DNA from: an uncultured Clostridia bacterium
Lineage (GTDB): Bacteria; Bacillota; Clostridia; Oscillospirales; CAG-382
Length of the DNA stretch: 6,409 nt
Assembly: GCA_947305675.1 (NCBI GenBank)
Contig: CAMZED010000086.1
Location: 1-6,409 of the forward strand
Direction of reading: 5' to 3'
Shown: in pieces, positions 1 through 5,816 of the stretch
How positions within the stretch are numbered: the stretch's first letter is position 1
Layout: each line of letters starts with the position of its first letter
The notes under the pieces: generated by a model
The model's input: the letters and a program-made list of their open reading frames with translations, nothing else
Told to the model about the DNA's origin: nothing
Databases searched by the model: none
Translations under genes and position numbers: made by a program

Positions 1-1545
1 GCGAAGTTCCCTTACTTTTTCGCTTATCTTTTCCACCGTGTCTGTCACGAGCCCGGTGCGAAATTCCACCCAATCGCTCCAGTTCGGATGCGAGAACAGC
101 CGGGTGCCGATATCGTAAACCGCGTTTTCGTCAAGCGAATATTCTTTTGCAAAACGGCTCAGCGTTTCCGCGTCGTAACCGAGATCGCAGTTTTCGGAAA
201 ACCTCGGATATCTCGCCCAGTCAAGCACAAGCCCTTTTATTTCATAGTTCCTGATAAGATAATCGACGTAGCCGATAATGTATTCGTTGAACTCCGCGGA
301 CGCGGGCGAGAAAAATTGCGCCGAAAGACCGCTTTCATCGCCGTTCGGCTTGGTGAGCCATGCGGGTTCCGCCGCGGCGGCGTATTCGTTATAGAATACG
401 TCAAGGCAGACTTCAAGCCCGATCCCCGCCTTTTCGCAGGCGTCGATATAAGACCGCAGTACGTCGAACCCGCCGAATTTTTCATCCTGACTGAACCGAA
501 AACCTTCCGGCAGCGGCAGGAAACTGCCGTATCCGTTAGTCAGTTTAAGAACAATGCCGTTCAGCCCCGCGGCTTTGGCGGCGTTTACCGTCAAGGCCAC
601 CTCGGCGTCGCCGGTTTCGATCGGGGTATAAAAAGCCGAGCGCAGTTCGAACACGTTCCTGTCCGCCAAAGACGTTTCGATCCCCTCGAGCCGGTACATC
701 ATTTCAAGCGTTTTTCCGTAACCGGCGTCGGTTTCCGCAAGCGCTTTCGCTTCTTCCGTCAGCGCTTCGGCATAGGCGTAATCGCCGTCGTAAAAACCGG
801 CTTTTGCCGCGGCGAGTTTTTCCTCGGCTTCGCCGACCGAAAGCGTAAGCGCGCGTTTGAGCATTGCTTTTTCGAACGTAAAAGTAACTTTTCCGCCGGA
901 AACGCTCGCATAAGCTCCGACCGGCGCGTTCATTATAAGATCGCGCGCAGTGCTTTCTTCATATGCAGTAACCGAACTGTATCCCTCGGGCGTTTCGATC
1001 CCGTATCCGCGCTTTGCGACGACTCCGTCGGCGTTGATCGCCACGGTATAACCATATACCGCGTTCCCGCTTTCTTCCGCCGAAACCAGCCGGTAATTGC
1101 CGTCTTCGCCGCTTACTTCGGCGGAAAAACTGCCGTAAGGTTCAAAAACACCCTCGGCGGAGCAAACAAAAAGCCTGCTTGTATATGGGTCGTAAAAAAC
1201 GTACTTTCCGATTTTCAAGTTCTCCCTCAGCCATTGTGCTTTGGTGCCGGCCGCGGATATAACAGCTCCGCCTTCGGGAACGGCAATATCGGCTCCCTCG
1301 GCGTTGCCGCCCTCATAAACGGCGATTATCTTTCCGCTTGCGTCGGCGACGGCGTTCTGACCCCATTGATTCTGACCCGTAGAACTTATCCCGCGATAGA
1401 TCACGGCGGTGTTCACCAGACGGGTGACATTTTCGCCGTCGATAAATAGGTAAGCCGAGGTTTCGGCTGCCGGCGCAAATGCAAAAACAGAGCATAATAT
1501 CAACACCGCGAGCAAAAACGAGAACCTTCTTTTTGTTCCTGCCAT
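1..1545 (-). CDS. Secreted GHL10-type (family 10-like) glycoside hydrolase, partial (3' end beyond window)
   Basis: The frame is open for 515 codons from the ATG at 1545 to the window edge, so the C-terminus is missing. Residues 1-30 form a Sec signal peptide (KRR, then a hydrophobic FSFLLAVLILCSVFAFA core), so the product is exported. Residues about 33-130 look like the small beta-rich module often found ahead of secreted hydrolases (NQWGQNAVADASGKIIAVY, then a VPEGGAVISAAG stretch). Residues 235-295 are Ala/Glu-rich and probably helical. From about residue 298 the GHL10 TIM-barrel begins (FELRSAFYTP, then AAKAAGLNGIVLKL), with the family signature LVLDWARYP at 439-447; Asp442 is the likely key acid. 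The family is thought to act on glycans; the substrate cannot be read here. GGAG at 1557-1554, inside the last codons of the upstream gene, sits 8 nt from the ATG. Only 2 nt separate it from the metallo-hydrolase gene, so the two form an operon. Confidence 0.85.
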   Translation of the reverse strand, partial: MAGTKRRFSFLLAVLILCSVFAFAPAAETSAYLFIDGENVTRLVNTAVIYRGISSTGQNQWGQNAVADASGKIIAVYEGGNAEGADIAVPEGGAVISAAGTKAQWLRENLKIGKYVFYDPYTSRLFVCSAEGVFEPYGSFSAEVSGEDGNYRLVSAEESGNAVYGYTVAINADGVVAKRGYGIETPEGYSSVTAYEESTARDLIMNAPVGAYASVSGGKVTFTFEKAMLKRALTLSVGEAEEKLAAAKAGFYDGDYAYAEALTEEAKALAETDAGYGKTLEMMYRLEGIETSLADRNVFELRSAFYTPIETGDAEVALTVNAAKAAGLNGIVLKLTNGYGSFLPLPEGFRFSQDEKFGGFDVLRSYIDACEKAGIGLEVCLDVFYNEYAAAAEPAWLTKPNGDESGLSAQFFSPASAEFNEYIIGYVDYLIRNYEIKGLVLDWARYPRFSENCDLGYDAETLSRFAKEYSLDENAVYDIGTRLFSHPNWSDWVEFRTGLVTDTVEKISEKVRELR

Positions 1546-1547
1546 AT

Positions 1548-2384
1548 TTAAAACTCCAAACTCAATCCGTCATAGGCGGCGATGAACCCCGTCTTCTCGG
1601 CGATGGGTACCAGCTCGTCGTGTATAAGCATACCGTTGTGGGAAAAATGGTTTATGACCGAGAGCGTATCTTTTCCCGAGACACCGATCTCCTCAAGCGT
1701 TTTACGCATTACCGGAACGCTGTCCAGACCCATATGTCCTCCGGCACTCGGCAGTGCGACATAGGTGCAGTCGTAACTTATAAGATCGGCTTTCGCGCCG
1801 GATCTCTTAAGATATTCAACGGTTTCTTCGGGGAGGATGCCGGTATCGTGAAGGTAAAGCAGAGTTTTTCCGCCCTGTTTTATCAAATATACAAAAGCCT
1901 GCTCGCCCTGCGCGTGGAAGGCTTTCAGCGGAGTGACCTCGTAATCTCCTGCGACGACGGGTTCAAACGCTCTGATAACGTGGAATCCGAGCGGATAGGT
2001 CATATTGTCCTCGTTTACCTGATAGACGTAATGATCAAACCTCTGCGCGACGGCTTCGTTACCGTAAAAATCCATCCGCGGCGAAGTCATCCCGTGGGAA
2101 TAACAGCTCTCAGCGCGGAAAAGCAGATCCACCGGCACGAAATGGTCGACGTGTGAATGGGTGACAAAGCAGTATTTCACCGCCGAAAGATCGAAGTTGT
2201 TTTTAAGCATATGCGAATATGTATCGACGGGGAAGTCGATAAGCAGATCGCCGTTGACGAGCGATTGCGATCTTGTACGCAGGTTTCTTCCTCCCGCCGC
2301 TTTTGCCCTTTTGCAGTTGTCGCAGTTGCAAAATACCGCCGGCCAACCCTCTGCCGCCGCGGTACCGAGATATGTCAGTTTCAT
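1548..2384 (-). CDS. MBL-fold metallo-hydrolase, PhnP-like
   Basis: A complete 278-residue metallo-beta-lactamase-fold hydrolase, the usual length for the PhnP-like group. It opens with beta-strand YLGTAAAEGWP and carries a CxCxxC cluster (Cys19, Cys21, Cys24), matching the structural zinc site of PhnP. The active-site dinuclear metal motif is THSHVDH at 75-81 (His76, His78, Asp80, His81). Other likely ligands are His157 (AFHAQGE), Asp180 (YLHDTG) and a His in NHFSHNG (246-251). PhnP cleaves cyclic phosphodiesters such as phosphoribosyl 1,2-cyclic phosphate, but no phosphonate genes are visible here, so the substrate is open; a generic phosphodiesterase is the safe call. No signal peptide, so cytoplasmic. 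The ATG at 2384 follows a strong GGAGGAG at 2394-2388. It is the first gene of an operon with the downstream GHL10 hydrolase. Confidence 0.92.
   Translation of the reverse strand: MKLTYLGTAAAEGWPAVFCNCDNCKRAKAAGGRNLRTRSQSLVNGDLLIDFPVDTYSHMLKNNFDLSAVKYCFVTHSHVDHFVPVDLLFRAESCYSHGMTSPRMDFYGNEAVAQRFDHYVYQVNEDNMTYPLGFHVIRAFEPVVAGDYEVTPLKAFHAQGEQAFVYLIKQGGKTLLYLHDTGILPEETVEYLKRSGAKADLISYDCTYVALPSAGGHMGLDSVPVMRKTLEEIGVSGKDTLSVINHFSHNGMLIHDELVPIAEKTGFIAAYDGLSLEF
1554..1557 (-). promoter_or_regulatory. Ribosome binding site of the GHL10 gene, inside the upstream CDS
   Basis: Minus-strand GGAG lies 8 nt before the ATG at 1545 and overlaps the final Leu-Glu codons of the metallo-hydrolase gene. This supports the chosen start and suggests translational coupling of the two genes. 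Confidence 0.7.
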
Positions 2385-2387
2385 AAA

Positions 2388-2394
2388 CTCCTCC
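2388..2394 (-). promoter_or_regulatory. Strong Shine-Dalgarno of the MBL-fold hydrolase gene
   Basis: Minus-strand GGAGGAG ends 3 nt before the ATG; its GGAGG core is 5 nt away. It fixes the start codon at 2384. Confidence 0.85.
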
Positions 2395-2405
2395 GAATCA
2401 TACGC

Positions 2406-2422
2406 CGTGGCAAAAAGCCACG
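2406..2422 (-). promoter_or_regulatory. Short hairpin in the 5' leader of the MBL-fold hydrolase gene
   Basis: On the minus strand a perfect 6-bp stem CGTGGC / GCCACG encloses a TTTTT loop. It falls between the predicted transcription start near 2433 and the Shine-Dalgarno at 2394, leaving the Shine-Dalgarno free. It may stabilise the mRNA or be chance; no T-run follows it, so it is not an intrinsic terminator. Confidence 0.4.
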
Positions 2423-2439
2423 CAGTAATAACAGTTTAC

Positions 2440-2468
2440 ATTATATTATCAATTTATGAAAAAAGCAA
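2440..2468 (-). promoter_or_regulatory. Probable sigma-70 type promoter for the MBL hydrolase-GHL10 operon
   Basis: On the minus strand a perfect -10 TATAAT lies at 2445-2440. Exactly 17 nt upstream is TTGCTT at 2468-2463, a weak -35. The DNA further upstream is an A/T tract array that could act as an UP-like element. The predicted start near 2433 gives a leader of about 49 nt. Confidence 0.6.
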
Positions 2469-2508
2469 CACAAAAAAGCAAATAAAAAAGCAAATAAAAA
2501 AAACAAAT
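2459..2508. repeat. A-tract tandem array, four 12-13 bp units
   Basis: Four consecutive units of six to eight A followed by GCAA or CAAAT: AAAAAAGCAACAC at 2459, AAAAAAGCAAAT at 2472 and again at 2484, and AAAAAAAACAAAT at 2496. The two middle units are identical. The array sits directly upstream of the MBL promoter -35 on the minus strand, where it reads as T-tracts, and downstream of the terminator of the preceding gene. It contains no credible gene. Confidence 0.8.
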
Positions 2509-2521
2509 AAGACGGAATAAT

Positions 2522-2552
2522 AAAAACCCCGGGCGGCGTCTCGTCCGCCCGG
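2522..2552 (-). terminator. Intrinsic terminator of the nucleotidyltransferase gene
   Basis: On the minus strand a perfect 8-bp GC stem, CCGGGCGG / CCGCCCGG (arms 2552-2545 and 2536-2529) with an 8-nt loop, is followed by GGTTTTTATTATT. It lies about 80 nt after the TGA at 2634-2632. The plus strand has no T-run after the stem, so it acts leftwards only. Confidence 0.85.
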
Positions 2553-2621
2553 AGCGACCGCGTCAGCGGTTAGGGTAACGCCAAGGGCTTTAACAATGCA
2601 GGGGCGGCAAGACGCCGCCCG
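2529..2621. repeat. REPIN-like double palindrome (candidate dispersed repeat)
   Basis: Two GC-rich palindromes lie at the ends of a 93-bp block: CCGGGCGG / CCGCCCGG (2529-2536 and 2545-2552) and GGGCGGC / GCCGCCC (2602-2608 and 2614-2620, 5-nt loop). They are inverted copies of each other: CGGGCGGCGTCT at 2530-2541 is the exact reverse complement of 2610-2621. Between them is a small hairpin ACCGC-GTCA-GCGGT at 2557-2570. Two inverted palindromes around a spacer is the architecture of REP doublets (BIME/REPIN). No transposase is visible, so mobility is inference. The block doubles as terminator region for the gene to its right. Confidence 0.55.
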
Positions 2622-2631
2622 AAAACGTGGT

Positions 2632-4761
2632 TCAGATATCTCTCGTTACCCTATGGTTATCGCGCTTTTCGATCATTTCCATCGCGCGCAGCGAAATTTC
2701 CTCAGCTGTTTCGGAATCGACCGCCTCGGCGACGATTTTAAAAGCGCCCGCCGCGCTCGGGAAAACGCTTACGTGCCCGTCGCCGATATCAAAACCGACG
2801 CACCGCCTGCCGCCGTATTCTCCCCTCAGCTCGGCGATAAGCGCGGGAACTTTTTCTTTGTCGGCGTAAACCGATCGCGTAAGCACCGTGAACGGTGCGA
2901 GACTGTCGGTCGCGCTTTCGAGCGTAAGCCCGTTTTTCCTAAGCAATTCCGCCAGCTTAAATATAAGCCGCGTTCCGTCACGCGTGATCGGATCGTCCGC
3001 CGCGGCGGCTCTTTCGGCGCTTTGCCCGTCGCCGTAAAAAACCGGCTCTATCGCGTGCGATCTAAGCAGACTTTCGGCATAGGTCGGGGTATCGTTCGGC
3101 AAAGCTACAGTACGCTTGCCCGATAATATGAGGCATTCTGCCAAAAGGTGCCAATAGCTTATCTCGCGCCCGGAATCAAGCAGCGCGCTTGCCGAAGCGC
3201 CGTCGGCTCCGATCGAGAACACGCAATCGCCGCCCTCGCCGGCTTTAAGTTCCGCCGCGACTTCGGCGGCGAACGATTCGTTCTTTCCGCCGCGCAGTCT
3301 TATTTGGGTCTGCCTTCCGGCGCCGGTCGATTCGCGCAGTTCGGCGGCGTAACGTTTAATTATTTCACCGCGGGCGAGCGCCGAAATCTTTCCGCCCGGA
3401 AAACGCTCCGCTTTACCCCTCAAAGTCAGATCCCTTATCTCCTCGCGCGCAATGGGCATCCCGTCTTTGCCGTAGATCCTTATTTCGAGGTTTTCACCGA
3501 CGGCGGCGATATGAAAGACCCTTTCAAACCCAAAACTTTTCGCCGCAAAAGCCGCTTCCGCCGGGCCGAGACGGGAACAGACGTAAATATCGCATCCCGA
3601 ACCCGCCGCTCCGCAGGCGAGCTCCGCCGCGAATCCTTCCTCTTCCTCGCTGTGGGCGATCACGGCGGCTTTGGCGCGGTTCTTTACCGCGTAAGATCCG
3701 AAATTCACAAAAAACGCACGGTCGTCTTTATCGGCTCTTATGCTTTCGTCGCCCAATTCCAAAGCCTGCCCGGCTTTTTTAAAATAACCGTTCGCGCCCG
3801 GGCTTACCGTCTCGCCGCGGTCGGTTATCCTGCCGGGCTCAAGCGCGGCGCCGTCGCGCAGTTCGCATTCGGGGCCGATCACGCATCCAGGAGGTATGAA
3901 GCATCCGTTGCCGATCACCGCATCCCGCCCGACGATACTGCCGCAAACAACGCTTTTTCCGATCACCGCGCCGTCGAAAACCAGGCAGTTCACGATCTTT
4001 GCCTCGGGATGTACCGAAACGTGCCTGCCGATAAGGTTTTCCCCGTGCGAAATAAACATATTGCAGCGGTGATATTCATAAAACGATCCGATATCGAACC
4101 AGAATCCCTCCGGAACGTACCCTTTTATCCTTTTTCCGGAACGCAGAAGCGTCGGAAACACGTTTTTACCGAAATCGCATTCCGTTCTGCCGCCGCAGGA
4201 TTCTGCAAAAGCGTCTTTTTTCAAAAAGTATATCCCGGTGTTGACCAGGTCGGACAAGGTATCGCGCACGCTCGGCTTTTCGCAAAACCCGGTCACTTCG
4301 CCGCCGGAAACGCACACCGTGCCGTATTCTCCGGCGTCTTTCACCCTGTAAAGGAGCATTGCGGCGTCGGCACCGCTTTTTTCAAAGTCTTCGAACAGAC
4401 TTGCGAGAGGGAAGCTGCATACCGCGTCGCCCGATATAACGCAGAACCTTTCCGAAAGCCTGTCCGCCAATGCTTTCACCGCGCCCGCGCTGCCCAGCGG
4501 CGATCCGACGTCCTCGCGGAAAAATTCGGTTGTGCCGCCGAGCTCGCGGTTGCAGGCGGCATGTTCGATCATTTCGGGCAAATACATCGTCGTGACCGCC
4601 GTCGAAACGAATCCGTTGCCCCTCAGCAGTTTCATCACGCGCGAATAGGCGGTTTCCCCCGCGACGGGAAGCATCGGTTTCGGTATATCGCAGGTCAGCG
4701 GAAGCATACGCTTGCCGAATCCGCCGGCAAGTATCACCGAATCGAAAACGGTCGGCTCCAT
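2632..4761 (-). CDS. Sugar-1-phosphate nucleotidyltransferase fused to beta-helix and degenerate phosphomannomutase-like region
   Basis: 709 residues from the ATG at 4761. Residues 7-235 are a nucleotidyltransferase of the mannose-1-phosphate guanylyltransferase/RmlA type: LAGGFGKRMLPLT (11-23) for NTP binding, PKPMLP (27-32), Asp112 in SGDAV as likely metal ligand, FCEKP (159-163) and WFDIGS (221-226). It would make an NDP-sugar in the cytoplasm; the sugar cannot be read. Residues 244-312 are hexapeptide repeats of a left-handed beta-helix. Residues about 345-709 follow the four-domain phosphohexomutase layout but lack the catalytic TASHNP loop (the region near 415-425 reads HIAAVGEN), the DxDxDR metal loop (near 515-522, SIGADGAS), the GEESGH sugar loop, and the RPSGTEP loop (PSAAGAFKI at 668-676). 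Mutase activity is therefore unlikely. A longer frame begins at a GTG at 4770, but GGAG would be only 1 nt away; the ATG at 10 nt fits better. Confidence 0.93.
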   Translation of the reverse strand: MEPTVFDSVILAGGFGKRMLPLTCDIPKPMLPVAGETAYSRVMKLLRGNGFVSTAVTTMYLPEMIEHAACNRELGGTTEFFREDVGSPLGSAGAVKALADRLSERFCVISGDAVCSFPLASLFEDFEKSGADAAMLLYRVKDAGEYGTVCVSGGEVTGFCEKPSVRDTLSDLVNTGIYFLKKDAFAESCGGRTECDFGKNVFPTLLRSGKRIKGYVPEGFWFDIGSFYEYHRCNMFISHGENLIGRHVSVHPEAKIVNCLVFDGAVIGKSVVCGSIVGRDAVIGNGCFIPPGCVIGPECELRDGAALEPGRITDRGETVSPGANGYFKKAGQALELGDESIRADKDDRAFFVNFGSYAVKNRAKAAVIAHSEEEEGFAAELACGAAGSGCDIYVCSRLGPAEAAFAAKSFGFERVFHIAAVGENLEIRIYGKDGMPIAREEIRDLTLRGKAERFPGGKISALARGEIIKRYAAELRESTGAGRQTQIRLRGGKNESFAAEVAAELKAGEGGDCVFSIGADGASASALLDSGREISYWHLLAECLILSGKRTVALPNDTPTYAESLLRSHAIEPVFYGDGQSAERAAAADDPITRDGTRLIFKLAELLRKNGLTLESATDSLAPFTVLTRSVYADKEKVPALIAELRGEYGGRRCVGFDIGDGHVSVFPSAAGAFKIVAEAVDSETAEEISLRAMEMIEKRDNHRVTRDI

Positions 4762-4771
4762 AAACAACACA

Positions 4772-4775
4772 CTCC
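4772..4775 (-). promoter_or_regulatory. Ribosome binding site deciding the nucleotidyltransferase start
   Basis: Minus-strand GGAG lies 1 nt from the GTG at 4770, 4 nt from an in-frame TTG at 4767, and 10 nt from the ATG at 4761. The ATG is the best-spaced ordinary start and begins the conserved domain seven residues later. Confidence 0.65.
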
Positions 4776-4817
4776 AATGATATTTTTTCGTCGTTTAGTA
4801 TCGTCGCAATTTGCAAA

Positions 4818-4846
4818 ATTATACCTTTGCAGATTGACAAAACGGC
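4818..4846 (-). promoter_or_regulatory. Possible promoter for the nucleotidyltransferase gene
   Basis: A perfect minus-strand TATAAT lies at 4823-4818. At 17 nt spacing the -35 position (4846-4841) reads GCCGTT, a poor match; a better TTGTCA is only 11 nt upstream. Predicted start near 4811, giving a leader of about 50 nt. A perfect 8-bp palindrome TTTGCAAA (4810-4817) covers the predicted start. An activator or an alternative sigma factor might be needed. Confidence 0.45.
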
Positions 4847-4862
4847 TTAAAACGGTTAGAAT
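4834..4862 (+). promoter_or_regulatory. Near-consensus ribF promoter giving a predicted leaderless transcript
   Basis: TTGACA at 4834-4839 (perfect -35), 17-nt spacer, TAGAAT at 4857-4862 (5 of 6 to consensus). Six bases then separate the -10 from the ATG at 4869, placing +1 on the A of the start codon. Confidence 0.8.
4839..4855 (+). repeat. Direct repeat AAAACGG, 10-bp period, inside the ribF promoter spacer
   Basis: AAAACGG occurs at 4839-4845 and 4849-4855, one helical turn apart, overlapping the -35 edge and the spacer of the ribF promoter and also the -35 zone of the divergent promoter. It could be an operator for a protein binding one face of the helix, or chance. Confidence 0.4.
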
Positions 4863-4868
4863 GTTGTT

Positions 4869-5816
4869 ATGAATGAAAACTTTGTTTTTGACGAATCGAA
4901 TATCAACCGCCTTTTCGGCTCGCTCGGCGGCGGATGCGCGCTCACCGTCGGCAGTTTCGACGGGGTGCATATCGGGCACCGCAGGCTGCTTTCGGCGCTT
5001 TCCGCCGCTGCTTCGGATTTGGGCGTGCCGTCTGTCGTGCTGACGTTTCCGCCTTGCGACAGTCCCAAACCTTCAAGCGCTTTGCTCACCCAGCCCGCCG
5101 TAAAGTACCGCCTTCTTGCCGAAAACGGCGCTTCCGCCGCAGTCGAACTTCCTTACGGCAAAATAAAAGATTTTTCCGCTTCCGATTTCGTAAACGAATG
5201 GCTCATAAAGCGTTTCAAAGCAAAATACGTAGTCTGCGGCGACGATTTCAGGTTCGGCTCCGGCAGATCCGGCGGGGCGGAAACGCTTGGTTCGCTGCTC
5301 GCGGAGCACGGCGTGGAACTTAAGGTGATACCGCCGGTTTTTCTTAACGGCGAAAAAGTCAGTTCGACCCGCGTCAGGACGCTTGTTTCAAGCGGCGATA
5401 TCTGCGCCGCAAACGAAATGCTCGGAAGAGCTTATTCGTTCGAATCCGTCGTCGTCCGCGGCGCAGGGATCGCCGAAAAAATGGGGTATCCGACGGCAAA
5501 TATGATTTTCCCGCAGGAGCTCGCTCTTCCTTCACCCGGCGTTTACGCGGCGCGTTTCCGCTTTTCGGGAGGCGATCGCCCCGCGGTGCTCAATATCGGC
5601 GTAAAGCCCACTTTTCCCGGCAACCATTGCGTTATTTGCGAATCACATCTGTTCGGGTTCAACGGCGATCTTTACGGGAAAGCGGCGGAAGTCCGCTTCT
5701 TAAAACGCTTCCGCGGCGAGCAAAAGTTTGAAAGCGTCGCGGCGCTTGAAAAACAGATCGCTCTCGACACCTCCGCCGTATGCGATTATTTTAAAAAGGA
5801 GTGTAACGGTCAATGA
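4869..5816 (+). CDS. ribF: Bifunctional riboflavin kinase / FAD synthetase
   Basis: A complete 315-residue RibF of usual length. It phosphorylates riboflavin to FMN and adenylylates FMN to FAD in the cytoplasm. The N-terminal FMN adenylyltransferase domain (about 20-170) has TVGSFDGVHIGH (26-37, the HxGH nucleotidyl-transfer motif), VVCGDDFRFG (121-130) and SSTRVR (165-170). The C-terminal riboflavin kinase domain (about 182-310) has LGRAYSFESVVVRGAG, GYPTAN (206-211, whose Thr and Asn bind Mg/ATP), SPGVYA (222-227), LNIGVKPTF (241-249) and CESHLFGFNGDLYG (257-270), with Glu258 the likely catalytic acid. No Shine-Dalgarno precedes the ATG, and no other in-frame start lies between it and the first motif, so the start is well supported but leaderless. 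Its stop overlaps the next start as ATGA, so the downstream gene is coupled to it. Confidence 0.97.
   Translation: MNENFVFDESNINRLFGSLGGGCALTVGSFDGVHIGHRRLLSALSAAASDLGVPSVVLTFPPCDSPKPSSALLTQPAVKYRLLAENGASAAVELPYGKIKDFSASDFVNEWLIKRFKAKYVVCGDDFRFGSGRSGGAETLGSLLAEHGVELKVIPPVFLNGEKVSSTRVRTLVSSGDICAANEMLGRAYSFESVVVRGAGIAEKMGYPTANMIFPQELALPSPGVYAARFRFSGGDRPAVLNIGVKPTFPGNHCVICESHLFGFNGDLYGKAAEVRFLKRFRGEQKFESVAALEKQIALDTSAVCDYFKKECNGQ
5796..5801 (+). promoter_or_regulatory. Ribosome binding site of the carboxypeptidase homologue, inside ribF
   Basis: AAGGAG ends 11 nt before the ATG at 5813 and lies within the ribF 3' end. Unlike ribF, this gene has a clear Shine-Dalgarno. Confidence 0.75.

Noticed and set aside
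88..1449. Plus-strand open frame of 453 codons
   Set aside because: It lies opposite the GHL10 gene, which has a signal peptide, ribosome binding site and family signature. The plus-strand product resembles no protein family.
2459..2508. CRISPR array
   Set aside because: Units are 12-13 bp, contiguous and without unique spacers; they are simple A-rich tandem repeats.
2161..2520. Plus-strand open frame running through the A-tract array
   Set aside because: It is antisense to the metallo-hydrolase 5' end, has no ribosome binding site, and its Lys-rich tail is only the translated A-tract repeat.
2529..2552. Bidirectional terminator
   Set aside because: Only the minus-strand reading has a T-run after the stem; the plus strand continues GAGCGACC, and no plus-strand gene ends here.
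4762..4868. FMN riboswitch upstream of ribF
   Set aside because: The 107-bp spacer holds promoter elements close to the ATG and leaves no room for the roughly 130-nt RFN aptamer; none of its conserved GGG-rich helices is seen.
3148..4872. Long plus-strand open frame (574 codons) opposite the nucleotidyltransferase gene
   Set aside because: Its translation is Arg/Phe-rich with no recognisable motif, while the minus strand encodes a clear multi-domain protein. Long antisense frames arise from GC-rich codon use.
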